Shown here: positions 10,977-21,378 of the stretch, in pieces
Layout: each line of letters opens with the position of its first letter
Position numbering within the stretch: position 1 is the stretch's first letter
From: Sipunculus nudus
Lineage: Eukaryota; Annelida; Sipuncula; Golfingiida; Sipunculidae
Length of the DNA stretch: 64,000 bases
Reading direction: 5' to 3'
Assembly: GCA_026874595.1 (NCBI GenBank)
Contig: CM049318.1
Coordinates: 49,318,750 to 49,382,749 of the forward strand
Translations under genes and position numbers: made by a program
The notes under the pieces: generated by a model
Databases searched by the model: none
What the model saw: only the letters and a program-made list of their open reading frames with translations
Told to the model about the DNA's origin: nothing

Positions 10977-11121
10977 CTGTGACAGGTTGAATTGAGCAGT
11001 ATTTGCCATCCACCATGATGATGCAGTGAGCGCTGGTGTTTGGCTGACCGTACCCGTGTTGGGCGAGCATATCAAACACTCTCAGGGGCTCCGGTCGGGT
11101 AGGATTCCCAGGGTCACGGGG
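10977..11121 (-). CDS. Candidate isolated internal coding exon
   Basis: On the minus strand an AG acceptor (GCCATGACAG) precedes 11121, and a strong donor, ACAG followed by GTGAGC, lies at 10977. The 145-nt exon has one open frame with protein-like composition, containing FDMLAQHGYGQPNTSAHC and IIMVDGKYCSIQPVT. It is GC-richer than its surroundings. I do not recognise the family, and no partner exons were identified on either side. It could be one exon of a gene with long introns, an exon left behind by a decayed gene, or a captured fragment. Confidence 0.4.
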
Positions 11122-11329
11122 CTGTCATGGCAACCAGAAAGGTCACCATCTGTAGGATTCCCATGATGAAACTGGGAACCTATCAACAGGAACTAATAAG
11201 ATAAATAAATGGTAAAAGACATCCGGAGACTCCATAATTCTCCTTTTTTTTAATGCTAACCTAACTACATACATGTATATGTTTATCCGCATATTCCATT
11301 CCGGTTTCGGTCTACGTGACAGGGTAGAA

Positions 11330-11605
11330 TCACACGGTTCCTCTTATTTTATATCCTAGTGTAAACCAGGCCTGCACCTGCGGTCCCTGGGTACGCAAAC
11401 GTCCCAATCCGAAAGACGCACTCGTTTGTGAGTCGAACACGGCCTTTAGGTACGGCCTTTCCATGAATCCTGCAGAGCGCCAACCCTGTGTGGGGACCGA
11501 CCGTGAAAAATCTCCTCGCCTCAGCTGAGATTCGAACTCACGATCTCCTGGCTTTGAGTCGTGTGCTCTACCCCTGAGCCACAGAAGACGGTCTACCCCT
11601 GAGTC
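11330..11605 (-). mobile_element. tRNA-derived SINE, family S1, minus copy
   Basis: On the minus strand an A-box-like TGGCTCAGGGGTAGAGC (about 11582-11566) and a B-box-like GAGTTCGAATCTC (about 11540-11527) are followed by a 3' body shared with copies at 13452 and 19260. A short repeat of the head (CTACCCCTGAGTCATAGAAG) follows at 11593. Confidence 0.75.
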
Positions 11606-12263
11606 ATAGAAGTTGGAGACTAAATATTACAACAAACTGTATTTCAACAGGTTTTGGTACTATTTAGCATACTGAATCAGGGGCGAACTTTGTCGTGGCG
11701 TCTCCATCCGGTCTATTAATACACAGACACCTCGATTAAATAAACCTCAGCCACCGTGTTATAGCTACCGTGATGGGAGATTATAGTTCATTCTGTAAAG
11801 TTAAATGGTGGCTCTTCGTCCGTTGTCCACAATTTGCCAACATTAAAACAGCATTTTTTACATGTATTTACAAGATAATGACGTTACCACGATGTTGCCA
11901 TCAAATGGAAGCATAGTGCAATGACGTCATCGTTATTGCTGGTCAATCAAAAAAGATTGGATCCAGAAAGAAAGCTGCAATGGAGGAATGAGGCTTAGGC
12001 CTAATTAACTAGAATGAAACCAAAACCATACCTTGTATAATATCTTGGTAATTTATTTAACATAATATACGAGAAACAGTCTAGTTTACAACATCTCAAC
12101 GAAACTGATGAAGGCCCTGGCCACTGTTCCAATGCTCAAAAAACATATTTTAAATCCTTGGTTGTTAAGTGTCATAAATATTCTGAAAATTAGTTGTCGA
12201 AATGCGGCTGCTAACCCATGACAGAGGTCAAAAGATTTAAAAAATTAGAAGGTTGCAAAATAT
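11606..12263. other. Intergenic, no gene recognised
   Basis: No repeat of the window or coding signal is seen here. The right end touches the solo LTR. Confidence 0.45.
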
Positions 12264-13069
12264 TGTTACAGGTGCCCCTTTTATTGTGTGCAGCGATCTT
12301 ACAGACGGATGTTCCATGTGTTGTTGGCGTTTGGTTCGTGTAGCACGCGTGGCTCGTTGCCGTGGCAGGGTCGCCTGGCCGGGCCGGGTTGGCCCACGTC
12401 TGAACCCTGACACGGCGTTCTCTGTTCTGGTATGTTCTTGAGCGTGTTTATTATGCTAGGTTCTTTAGATTGTTCGAGAAATGGAAAATTCTCGGCTTGA
12501 GGTGAAAAGTTATATAAAGAGGCTGTGTTTTTTAGAGCCGAGAGAGAGGTGAGAGAATATTCCAGCGGACACAGAAGCGTGTATGTCAGTTTGTAGGACC
12601 TATTCCGATAAGTGCGGCAATTATAGATTTTCTTCAGATTTTCTTCTGGATTTGTGACGTATCTTATTTGGTCTTCAGTTTACTTTCGGGATTGTTACAA
12701 GAGCTCTACATTGGACTGTTATTCTCCGAGAGAATTTGTGTGAACTGTTCATCCGGCCTTTTAAAGGACTTATCGCTGTGACAGTGGTAGTATCCAGGTA
12801 CTGTGCACTTTGTTTATTTTACTGTGTGATTGTATTGATTTGTTGTTATACTGCTGTTATACTGTGTAATTGTATTGATTTGGTGTATTGTAATGTTAGG
12901 GTTGTTTTAAGAATAAATTATAGTTATTTGTTAACAAAAAACCACTGACTTCTTTATTCATTCCCCTAGACATTTTACGCTGCCTAGTGTTACAGAATCT
13001 GATTTTTTTTATATCCTTGACAAAATTTATGTTCATCACGCATACGTGATCTGTTGATATTAGGTTCCG
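12264..13069 (+). mobile_element. Solo LTR, family L1, copy B
   Basis: It starts with TGTTACAGGTG, has a TATA box (TTATATAAAGAG at 12510-12521) and AATAAA (12912-12917), and ends near TTAGGTTCCGT at about 13069. The terminal GTAACA is lost, so no target duplication can be read. Neither a primer-binding site nor coding sequence follows directly, which marks it as a solo or decayed LTR. The open frame at 12736-12948 belongs to the LTR. Confidence 0.8.
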
Positions 13070-13450
13070 TATTAATATAAATGTTGGATTTGTTGTGTAG
13101 TTTTACATCTCATATAAGGTTTTGCTCCATTATAAGCTTTAGATTAACATTGTATGATAATATTTAAGTTTAAGAGAATTACCGTCAAATTTCAATGGCA
13201 ACTAGTGTTGGAATAGACTTAAGTTGACTATGTTACCTAATAAAAAAATATAAGATTTAGGGGGTGCCACCTGTATTGACCTACTTTCGCCGAAGAGCAA
13301 TCGCTAATCGAATCGTTAAGCCAGCATCGATCTGTACATGTTATACCAATACATTGCGCTTGATATCATGCCTTTACCCGATGTGTAAGTTAACGAATTT
13401 ACCATATCATCATACGTTGATTATTCAACTCTCAAACTATTGCTTGAAAA
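13070..13450. other. Spacer between LTR and SINE
   Basis: AT-rich sequence with no recognisable gene. The open frame from 13264 runs into the SINE and is not supported. Confidence 0.45.
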
Positions 13451-13451
13451 C

Positions 13452-13750
13452 CGGCTTCTGTGACTCAGGGGAAGTGAATAGGACTCAAAGCCGGAAGATG
13501 GTGAGTTCGAATCTCAGCCGAGGCGGTGAATTTTTCATGGTCGATCCCAACCCAGGGTGAGCACTCTGTAGGCATAATGTGTAAGCTGTGCCAAGCGGTC
13601 GTGTTTCAATCACAAACTGGTGCGCCTTTTGGAGGTTCCTCGGTGGTATGACCCAGCAGTGGAGAAGATTACGCACCCAGGGCCCGCAAGTGCAGTAGAC
13701 ACCCAGCCTGGTTGAAAACAGAATCAGTCAGGCTCAAACAGCAAATATAG
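13452..13750 (+). mobile_element. tRNA-derived SINE, family S1, plus copy
   Basis: The head is CTTCTGTGACTCAGGGG, with the B box GAGTTCGAATCTC at 13503-13515. The body matches the 19260 copy, including GTTCCTCGGTG and the CTGGTTGA-type tail. The A-box region carries several substitutions, so this copy is probably inactive. Confidence 0.75.
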
Positions 13751-14154
13751 CCGTGATCAGCATGATAGTGATGATGATTTGTTTGTTACAGATTCTGTTC
13801 ATAGCAAAGATGCCCAACTAAGGATTGTACCTGTACAGATATATAAACGTTTCAATAGTAAGAATAAAACTTAACACAGGTAGTGATTTTAACATTCTGA
13901 GTGCCAAAGATTTTGACCAATTAAAACAGAAAGTGAAATCCATTATTGTAAAATTCAAATTACTGCATATGATGGGGATGATGTCCCAGTAAAGGATAAA
14001 GCATTGCGGAGTGTCAGAGTAAATGAACGGAACTAACGTACCGAGTTTGTCATATGTAAAGATAATAACTTTGGTCTCATTAAGAGAGTATATACTGTAA
14101 CAGAAACTCCTGAGGAATACAAACAATACAATTAAAGACTACTTTGTAAAGTCT

Positions 14155-14311
14155 TGTTACGAAGACAATTTGTTAAGATGAAAATTCTGGGCCGATCCGG
14201 GATTCGAATCCATCAACGGTGGCGCACAAGTCCGGCGTACCAACCCCTTCGCCAGCAAAGCAAGCTTCACTAGCGAGACAGTTCGGTCCGCTTTTATGTC
14301 ACCCCACAACA
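14155..14311 (-). repeat. 3' LTR of the TRIM-like element, with tRNA-like boxes
   Basis: At 157 bp it has the same length as the solo copy at 40173-40329. On the minus strand it contains an A-box-like TGGCGAAGGGGTTGG and a B-box-like GGATTCGAATCCCGG, followed by a TTTT run. Confidence 0.7.
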
Positions 14312-14414
14312 CACCCCCTCTTAAGAGTGTTCTGCTATCAGAACAAGACTAATTATCCCAGGAGTCACACTTTGGTGAGCTTATTCCCTGGGCCATAAAG
14401 TTTACGGTCATGTT

Positions 14415-14427
14415 GGACAAGCCCCCA
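14415..14427 (-). other. Primer-binding site, tRNA-Pro type
   Basis: TGGGGGCTTGTCC on the minus strand lies four bases after the 5' LTR. It agrees at 12 of 13 positions with the widely used retroelement primer-binding site for tRNA-Pro (TGGGGGCTCGTCC). Its placement is what makes the two-LTR reading convincing. Confidence 0.65.
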
Positions 14428-14574
14428 TTTTTGTTACGAAGGCAAATTGTTAAGGGGAAAACATGCTGGTGGCGCACAAGTCCGGCGTACAAACCGCTTC
14501 GCTAGCAAAGCAAGCTTCACTAGCGAGGCAGTTTGGTCCGCTTTATTGTCACCCCGCAAGTGTGCTGATGTTTT

Positions 14575-15680
14575 AAAAGGGCTTACCTGGAGAGATTTCC
14601 ATTGAGTTGAATTTCAGCGCTTCAAGAGCATTGATAGAAAGCGAAAGAAGATATGCACAAATTGAAAAAAAAGAGGCTTTCGGTATCATGAAAAGGTCTT
14701 CTGTTTGTATTTGACAAGGAAGACTAACTGATCACAGTAGGTGTATGTGTTACCAGAAGCTGTGAGAATTTCAGGACAGACTAATAAAGCTCTCATTGTA
14801 CATTTTTAGTCATTGGACTAAAATATGTTTTAGCATAACGGTATGCCCAGCCAGGTGTTTTCGGATTATGGTCCATGCATGCTACAACTCTGATGAATTT
14901 GCTAATTTCCCTAAAGACTTTGGCTTCAGTCATCAAACTTGAAGTCCATTCTATCCACAAGCTAATGGAAAAATTAAAAATTCGGTACAGATTGTGAAAA
15001 ACATCCTGAAAAAAAAATCAGCTCACAGCGCGAAGATCCCTTTCTAGGAATTCTAGCATACAGGACAACTCCAGTTCTGGGAGAATTGTCTCCAGCTGAA
15101 TTATTAATGGGCAGAAAGTTGAAATCTGATGTACACATTACTGACCAGACGACTAAACGCAAAATTATGATGAAGTTTGAAAAAACAAAGGAAGCTAACA
15201 AGAAGCAGCAGAAATACTATTTTGACAAGGGTGCTAACCAGTTACTACCACTTCAGAAGGGAGATATTGTGAGAGTTCGGAAAAGATTGGTCCATCAAAG
15301 CTACTGTCTCAGGTAAAGTTGCTCCAAGATCATATTTATGTGAACAGAAACTGGTGCTGTGTGCAGGAGGAATTATGTTGATTGAATGGCAACAGGACGG
15401 AAAATCATTCCACATCAACAGGAGGAAATAGTGCCAGTAATATTAAAAACAACAGTTACAAATGTATCTGTGCCGACTCCTGTGATTGCGGATCAGACAA
15501 ATAAGTTGTCAACAGCAAACAGCAAGTGTGATTTAAATGCCATTTTTAATGTGCAGAAACCGCAAGATAACAATATTGTGTTACCTGGTAATATCGCAGA
15601 AACGTATTTAACAAATGTGAGAAAATCCAGCAGAGTGTCAAAACTTCCACGGAGACTTAATGAAAAGTGCTAATAATCAT
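14575..15680 (+). pseudogene. Decayed Ty3/gypsy pol: RNase H and integrase fragments
   Basis: Around 14620-14710 a frame reads SRALIESERRYAQIEKKEAF, the conserved start of the gypsy RNase H domain. From about 14845 integrase core sequence follows: QVFSDYGPC, then FANFPKDFGF and FYPQANG. Next is the late integrase region with AYRTTPVLGELSPAELLMG at 15055-15110 and a basic tail. Several frame changes and stops separate these blocks, and most of the sequence between RNase H and the integrase core is missing. The tail reads open at 15086-15316 and 15386-15673. A TRIM-like element lies just upstream. No LTR can be assigned to it with confidence. Confidence 0.8.
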
Positions 15681-15689
15681 TAGTGTTAA

Positions 15690-16130
15690 GCAGGACCAGA
15701 TCTATATATAGGTTAATCAGATTAAGAGACTTTAAACAAAAACTTTTGATCTATAATTGGTTTATTTATGCATATCATAAGCATAACTATATGAGTAATG
15801 TTTATTTTCAAGTTAATTATTACTTTGATTTCAGTACGGTACACACATTCACATAACTGTTATTATCTATAAAACGGGAGGTGTATTGGTCTGCACTCCA
15901 TTAAGTACTGCCCTCTACAGAACATTAACATAACTATATATTTTAAGGTGTCTTCACGGTAATAAGTTTCCAGAACATTATGGCCGTCTGGAGTTGAATA
16001 AACACGTTCATCTCCACACTCCAAAATCTCCGACTCTTGTATCATTTAAAATTATTTGAAGTGTTTTGTAATTAATATGCATAATTTATTTTTCTTGGGT
16101 CAAGCACAGGGAGTAGATTTCCATGAAATT
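15690..16130. other. Spacer, no gene recognised
   Basis: AT-rich sequence after the pol remnant. I see no conserved terminal sequence that would close that element. Confidence 0.45.
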
Positions 16131-16214
16131 GTATGTGGGTATGTCTGTTTTTGAATTGCGCTGCAAATCCGAACATCAGAGAATTCGCGCCATATAAATA
16201 CTATATATTATTAT

Positions 16215-16372
16215 TGTTACAATTGGCGACGCTGGGTACGCATGTAGACCAAATATCCAATAAAGCAGCTCGTAAACTCGGTTACATCAGACGGAACCTA
16301 AGAAGGGCAATCAGAGAATATAAAAAACTGGCGTATATTTCTCTTGTCCGTTCCGGTATGAGTTTTGATGTT
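16215..16372 (+). pseudogene. LINE ORF2 C-terminal fragment
   Basis: The frame reads HVDQISNKAARKLGYIRRNL and then KLAYISLVRSGM. This is the conserved post-RT segment of CR1/Jockey-type ORF2 proteins (the N-KA-R-LG-LRRNL and AY--LVRP motifs). Only about 50 codons remain. It is not part of the LINE at 2605-7338, whose equivalent segment is different. Confidence 0.7.
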
Positions 16373-16394
16373 CAAACCCACATACACTGATCAC

Positions 16395-16700
16395 ACAATC
16401 CCAGCCTCCCAGGCGAAGACTACATAATTAGTAACACTCCTATGAGCCCAGTCTGTGACACAATACGCTTCAAGTATGTCAACGAGCAGAAAAGTCTTTT
16501 TGTGTCGTGACAGAAAGAACATAACAGTAACACAATACGCTTCAAGTATGTCAACGAACAATAGAGTGTTGTTTGGCGTGACAGAAAAAAAAGCATAACA
16601 TACAGCATACTAACATTACTTAGAACGTTCAGAGAGCATATTTCTACTACGAGACCCTGATTTATACAGAGACTTGATGTGCTAATAACCACGTTATTTA
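16395..16700 (-). repeat. Dispersed repeat R1, minus copy
   Basis: The reverse complement matches 26225-26510 (shared blocks include GGGTCT...CTCTCTGAACGTTCTA, GACATACTTGAAGCG and GTGTTACTAATTATGTAG). This copy carries an internal ~68-bp tandem duplication (ACACAATACGCTTCAAGTAT at 16458 and 16531). The family is unnamed. Confidence 0.7.
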
Positions 16701-17540
16701 CGTTTCATCAATATCCATCCTACCTGCGATTGTGTGTGTGTGTGTGTAAGTAGGTGAAGTGTGTACCCGTTTTTATTCAGTAATGTAGATTAGGTCCTAA
16801 GCATTCACATACCCTCACTGCCGTGATTAATTACCATTTCTCTCTAGACTCGCTAGACTCGGACAAAAAGAGGAAAGCAGTAGACAAACACCAGCTAAAA
16901 CACAGAAATGTCAAACTAAAAACGACAATCGCTGTGCCGTATCTGGGAGGAATTATACGCCAAGGTCTTGAAATGTTTTTAGTAGTCTACATAATCCTAC
17001 ATAATGGTAGGAAGTCGGGTCGTTACTGTATAGTGATACCCTAAGCTTGTTTATAAGTCGCATACAGTCAAAACACACAAGCTCGCGTTTTGGCTGGCTA
17101 TATCTGTACAAGAGACGAATATCGTGAACTCTTATCTATATTCATTTACTGGAGCCTTTTGTGATTGTCCCGCAAAGTGAGTTTCCATTCGATCAGAGTT
17201 TATTTAAGGTCGCCATGGTAAATTCATGAAGGAATTCGTTTTTTTTGCAACAGTTATTTCATTTATTATTAACAGGTAACTAAGATTTCTTTTAACTCCA
17301 TAATATCCGTAAATCGTTGTATGGTGAACTCAACCCTCACTCCTTCGAGCTAATATTTTTTACTTCTGAGAGAGGCCCCATGAGCATTTAGGACTAAAAA
17401 AGATCGTAATGACGTCTAGCAATATATATATATATATGGCCTTCCAACATGTATGCTTTTGATGTATCCTAAAAGGTGTACGTTACATAATTAACGCTAT
17501 AGTTGGTATACTTTGTACTCCTGTCAGATGTACCAGCATT
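16701..17540. other. Spacer, no gene recognised
   Basis: Contains a short (TG)n run at 16730-16747 and an (AT)n run at 17420-17437. The open frame at 16823-17044 lacks any recognisable domain. Confidence 0.45.
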
Positions 17541-17763
17541 CATGTGAGATATCACATGAGTTGTTCGATGTACACTTTGCTGAGCTGGTCTTTGGGTAAT
17601 GGGGAGGTCAAGGTCTTCACACTGTCCAAATTTACAGCCAAAACTCTATATCAACTCTCTTATGGACAATTATTCTGCTAAATAGCTGTATCTGTACAAG
17701 GAAGCAAGAACAAAATGGGAAGATGCATAATGGCTAGAACCAACTAGATTTACCATTTATAAT
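17540..17763 (+). repeat. Inverted dispersed repeat R2, left copy
   Basis: It matches the reverse complement of 20020-20310. Shared blocks include ATGTGAGATAT, AGTTGTTCGAT, TTTGCTGAGCTGG, GGTCAAGGTCTTCACACTGT and AGATGCATAATGG. The pair lies head-to-head about 2.3 kb apart and encloses a solo LTR and a SINE. Those may be later insertions into one foldback element or two independent copies. Confidence 0.7.
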
Positions 17764-18578
17764 TGTTACAGGTGCTCTTTTTATTATGTGACACGGGCGT
17801 AACTCCTGTTGTGGCACTCGTGTCTGGCCGCGTATTACATTCTATGTTACTGGTTGAACTCTCGTTGTCATGTAAGCCTTTGGTTTTCACGCCTGGTCGT
17901 AGGTTACGTGATGAGCCTGGTATGTGGAGATACACACAGCGCTGTTTTTCTAGAGAATTCCTGAAACGCGTGATTACTGTGATTGTGCAAGATCTTATAG
18001 ACTGTTCGGGAAGTGGAAAATTCTCGGCTTGGGATGTGAAGGTATATAAAGGGACTGTGTTTTAGAACGGGAGGGCAGAGAGAGAACAGCAGAGAAATCT
18101 CCAGCGGACGCAGAAGCGTGTGTCAGATTCTAGGACCTTATCCGACGAATGCGGCAATTATAGATTTTCAAAGACTTTCTCGTGGATTTTATGCATTTGG
18201 GCTTCAGTTTACTTTCTGGGTTGTTGCAAGAACCTTTCACTGGACTGTCATTCTCCGAGAGTTTACATTTAAAGGAATTGTCGTTGTAATGGTGTTGGTA
18301 TCCAGGTACTGTGAACATTATTTTCCATGTGATTGTATTGACTTGTTGCTGTACCGCTGTTTTACTGTATAATTGTATTGATTTAGTGTATTGTATTGTT
18401 AGGGTTGTTTTAAGAATAAATGATGGTTACTTGTTGACAAAAAAACACTGACTTCTTTGTTTATTCCCCTAGACATTTCACGCTGCCTAGTGTTGCAGAA
18501 TCTGATTTTTTTTTATCTCCGTTACAGAATTTGTGTTCATCACGCATACGTGATCTGTTTGTATTAGGTTCCGTAACA
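17764..18578 (+). mobile_element. Solo LTR, family L1, copy C
   Basis: The most complete copy at 815 bp. It starts TGTTACAGGTG, has a TATA box (GGTATATAAAGGG at 18041-18053) and AATAAA at 18415-18420, and ends GGTTCCGTAACA. Flanking tetranucleotides (TAAT and CCAT) do not match, so no target duplication survives. The open frame at 18118-18372 is LTR sequence. Confidence 0.85.
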
Positions 18579-18887
18579 CCATAAATGAGAGGTTGTCATC
18601 TAAAACTACAAATTGCTCCTCGTGAGCTTGGTTGGTGCCAAGTTAAGTGTAGGGTTGCTTAAACATCGGTATAAGCTTGAAACTTTAATCGCCCAGCATG
18701 CAAATATTTAACACAGATAGAAAATACGGATCTAATGATGGCAGACATGTTCCTGGGGTGGGTGCGGTTGATTGAGGGGGGGGGGCAAGATCTTTTTAAA
18801 TAAAAACTTAGAAAGATAAATTTAAAAGAAGAGAGAAAAGTATATGTCAAAGTTACAGGAAATATACTCTACTTTATATTAGCCAGC

Positions 18888-18985
18888 AATTTTGCAAGTT
18901 GTTACTCTCCCTCTTTCTCATTATCTTGGGCACTAATTTTGCAAGTTGTTACTCTCCCTCTTTCTCATTATCTTGGGCACTAATT
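18888..18985 (+). repeat. Perfect 47-bp tandem duplication
   Basis: The 47-bp unit starting ATTTTGCAAGTTGTTACTCT at 18889 is repeated exactly at 18936, followed by a partial third start. Identity between the copies points to a recent duplication. Confidence 0.9.
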
Positions 18986-19258
18986 TGATCAACACAAAAT
19001 CATAGAGCGTAATTTACATCCATCCCAGTATCTGTGGAGCGATGTTTGTGTAATTGGTGCTTGTGCTCAGGTTTAAAAGTTTTAGTACATGTCGGACAAG
19101 TGCTTATCAAATAATGTTAAGTATATTATATATTATCAGGGAAGAGTTATGCTTATAATAATCTGATATATCCCATGGCACTGGATCGTGTTAGGCCTGT
19201 TGGCCTTGTTTTACATGAGCATCATGGTAAAGTATTAGTAGCAGTGGTTGTTAGATGC

Positions 19259-19560
19259 TAAGCGGCTTCTGTCGCTCAGGGGTAGAGCACAGTGCTCAGA
19301 GCTGGGAGATAGTGAGTTCGAATCTCAGTAGAGGCGAGGAGAATTTTCACGGTCGGCCCCCACCCAGGGTGAGCGCTCTGCAGGCTAAATGGTGAGACCG
19401 TGCCCAAGAGTCGTGTTTCATTTCCAAAGAGTGCGCCTTTTTGGGGTTCCTCGGTGTTTCGTCCCAGCAATGGGGATGACACACACCACGGACCCGTAGG
19501 AGTGATACCCTAAACCTGGTTGATACCAGAATTATCGCGTGTAAGCTCCTCGTCTGAACC
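19259..19560 (+). mobile_element. tRNA-derived SINE, family S1, plus copy
   Basis: The best-preserved copy. GTCGCTCAGGGGTAGAGCA gives the A-box region at 19271-19289, and GAGTTCGAATCTC gives the B box at 19314-19326. The body contains ACCCAGGGTGAGCGCTCTGC and GTTCCTCGGTG. Confidence 0.8.
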
Positions 19561-20019
19561 CGGAATGAAATTCTGCAGATGTGCATAACACTTAGTTAAG
19601 CAGCATAAAGAATATGGAGGCGGTTACCTACATCAAAAAAGATCTTTATAAAAAAAGATGCAATGAGGTTCGACCAATTTCATGGTTCAGGTTAATTCTA
19701 GGTCAAACCTTTCCTTTGGTTTATAAAGGTGGCTCTTTTTTTCGAAGAAAGGTGAGCGCAGGTCACGTGCTCTTTCCTACGATTAACTAAAAAGTTCCTC
19801 AGGGCGCAAAAACATGATACTGTTACCGGGCGTTGTTGTCAGTAAAAACCATGTTGTCTCAAGATTTGCAAAGCAAGGAACCGACAGTTAAGTTTATTGA
19901 ACCAAGACTGCCAAAACTTGCAAACATTGACGCCCAAAACACTAACAGCTAAGTCGTACTCTATTAAGTCCGATTCTGCGCAGTGAGCCGAGGTTTAGGT
20001 CAACATTACTCTAAACGTG
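19561..20019. other. Spacer with a short shared repeat
   Basis: No gene. GTACTCTATTAAGTCCGATT and CTGCGCAGTG at 19957-19987 recur in reverse at about 55064-55098, so a small dispersed repeat is present. Confidence 0.5.
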
Positions 20020-20310
20020 GCACCAACCTAGTTGACGAGGACCAGTCTGTGGTTGAAGATTCCATCCATTATGCATCTATTCGTATCCTGCTCTTGCTAC
20101 CTTGTACAAATACAGACTCTGAATGATTGCATTTAAGCAGAGTACTGCTCCAACAGAGGCCACACATTTTTGCATTTTATTTATAATATAAAAAAAAACT
20201 TGATACAGAGTCTTGGCCTGTAACACTTGACAGTGTGAAGACCTTGACCTGCCCATTACCCGAAGGCCAGCTCAGCAAAATATAATATCGAACAACTGAC
20301 GTAATATCTC
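20020..20310 (-). repeat. Inverted dispersed repeat R2, right copy
   Basis: Reverse-complement partner of 17540-17763, with about 70 bp of extra sequence relative to it. It ends at the (AT)n run. Confidence 0.7.
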
Positions 20311-20313
20311 ACA

Positions 20314-20316
<3 letters not shown>

Positions 20317-20386
<70 letters not shown>
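20317..20386. repeat. (AT)n microsatellite, ~35 units
   Basis: Pure alternating AT over about 70 bp. Confidence 0.95.
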
Positions 20387-20388
<2 letters not shown>

Positions 20389-21084
20389 CTACACCTCGTT
20401 ACGTTCTTTTCATTTCTAATTGCTCATGGGGGCTTCTGTCACCAGAGGACGGTGATTTGATTATGACGGGGTCTTATTACCATGGTAACTACCTTCTGGT
20501 ATGGACATCAGGGCATCAACACGTGTTTAGGATAATTGTCACACAGTTCAACTCTGGGAGGCGTAACATTCGTGTGTATGATGGGCATTAAAGGGGCCCA
20601 ATCACCTATAAAGCATGTTGAGTTAACACGTAAAATAGCTTCTTCCCTTTAAATGAAATCTGTACCTGCCAAAATAATGCCTTGAAACAGTTTGCTTACT
20701 CCTGTAAACGAGTGTTAAAAACAGTGCAGCGGGCGCGATCGCAGGTGTCAACTTAAACACGGTGCGTCGCGTCGTGTGCTGCGCGGAGCCACAACACGTG
20801 CAAATCAGGAGATGCCCTGTCTGACGTGGTGCAAGGACGTAATATAATTATAACACTACCTGTTTTTACCAGCACGCATGGCTATAAAAATGTGTTAAAC
20901 AGTCGTATGCGAGGAAATGAGACTGTGTGCTGGGATGAATTTGCTGGGGAACTTTTGTTCTGAACTGAACTGATAGTGAGAACGAATAGGAATAATATTG
21001 CTCCTGATTCTGTCCCTTTTAAATGTAAGTGGAAGTGATGATTGGACAAAAAGCAAGACAAAATTGTGTGACGTCAGCAGTCGC

Positions 21085-21378
21085 ATAAAAGCATTAGTTA
21101 CCAAGAATTCTTTAAAAGGGCCTGAGCAGCGCGCCAGTTTGAGTCTAGTCTAATGATAACTGCAGTCATAAGGCTGGTTCGCTAGAAGTGTTGATAAAAC
21201 TGAGAGATGGCGTCTATCTGTGGTGAAAGGCTGTGTCTTGGGAAGACCGTTTTGTGTTCTCTGCAAAGGACTTCAGAGATAGTATCGGACTATACCCTGT
21301 GTAGTGTTTTAAAGGCCTCGGTGTTTTATTGTGCATTTCTTAAGTGATTGTTGGTGTCATGCCTAAAAGAGATATGTA
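21085..21378 (+). promoter_or_regulatory. Possible core promoter and first exon
   Basis: TTCTTTAAAAGGGCC (about 21107-21121) resembles a TATA box. GC-richer sequence with a possible initiator (CCAGTTTGAGTC) follows, then ATGCCTAAAAGAGAT at 21359 and directly AT/GTAAGT, a perfect donor consensus at 21375. A separate 46-codon ATG frame starts at 21208. No downstream exon was found before the repeat-rich sequence at 22 kb. Chance similarity is quite possible. Confidence 0.25.

Larger units (their letters stand above)
14155..14562 (-). mobile_element. TRIM-like non-autonomous LTR element
   Basis: Two direct repeats (14155-14311 and 14432-about 14562) flank a ~120-bp internal segment. On the minus strand the order is 5' LTR, then four bases, then TGGGGGCTTGTCC (14427-14415). 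That closely matches the primer-binding site complementary to tRNA-Pro. The internal segment follows, then a purine tract AAGAGGGGG just before the 3' LTR, which opens TGTTG. There is no coding capacity. The 5' LTR has a deletion of about 25 bp covering the tRNA-like B box. LTR ends (TGTTACG/CGTAACA) match the solo copy at 40173-40329, which has a 4-bp target duplication. The element needs enzymes from an autonomous relative. Confidence 0.75.

Noticed and set aside
11500-11600. tRNA gene on the minus strand
   Set aside because: It has A- and B-box-like sequence but no complete cloverleaf, and the same head is joined to a common body in two other places, so it is a SINE.
12264-18578. LTR copies B and C as the two ends of one full-length element around the gypsy pol relic
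   Set aside because: No primer-binding site follows copy B, no purine tract precedes copy C, and the interval holds SINEs and unrelated repeats. They look like independent solo LTRs.
20313-20591. 92-codon frame starting in the AT microsatellite
   Set aside because: The first third is Tyr-Ile repeats from (AT)n, and the remainder matches no family that I know.
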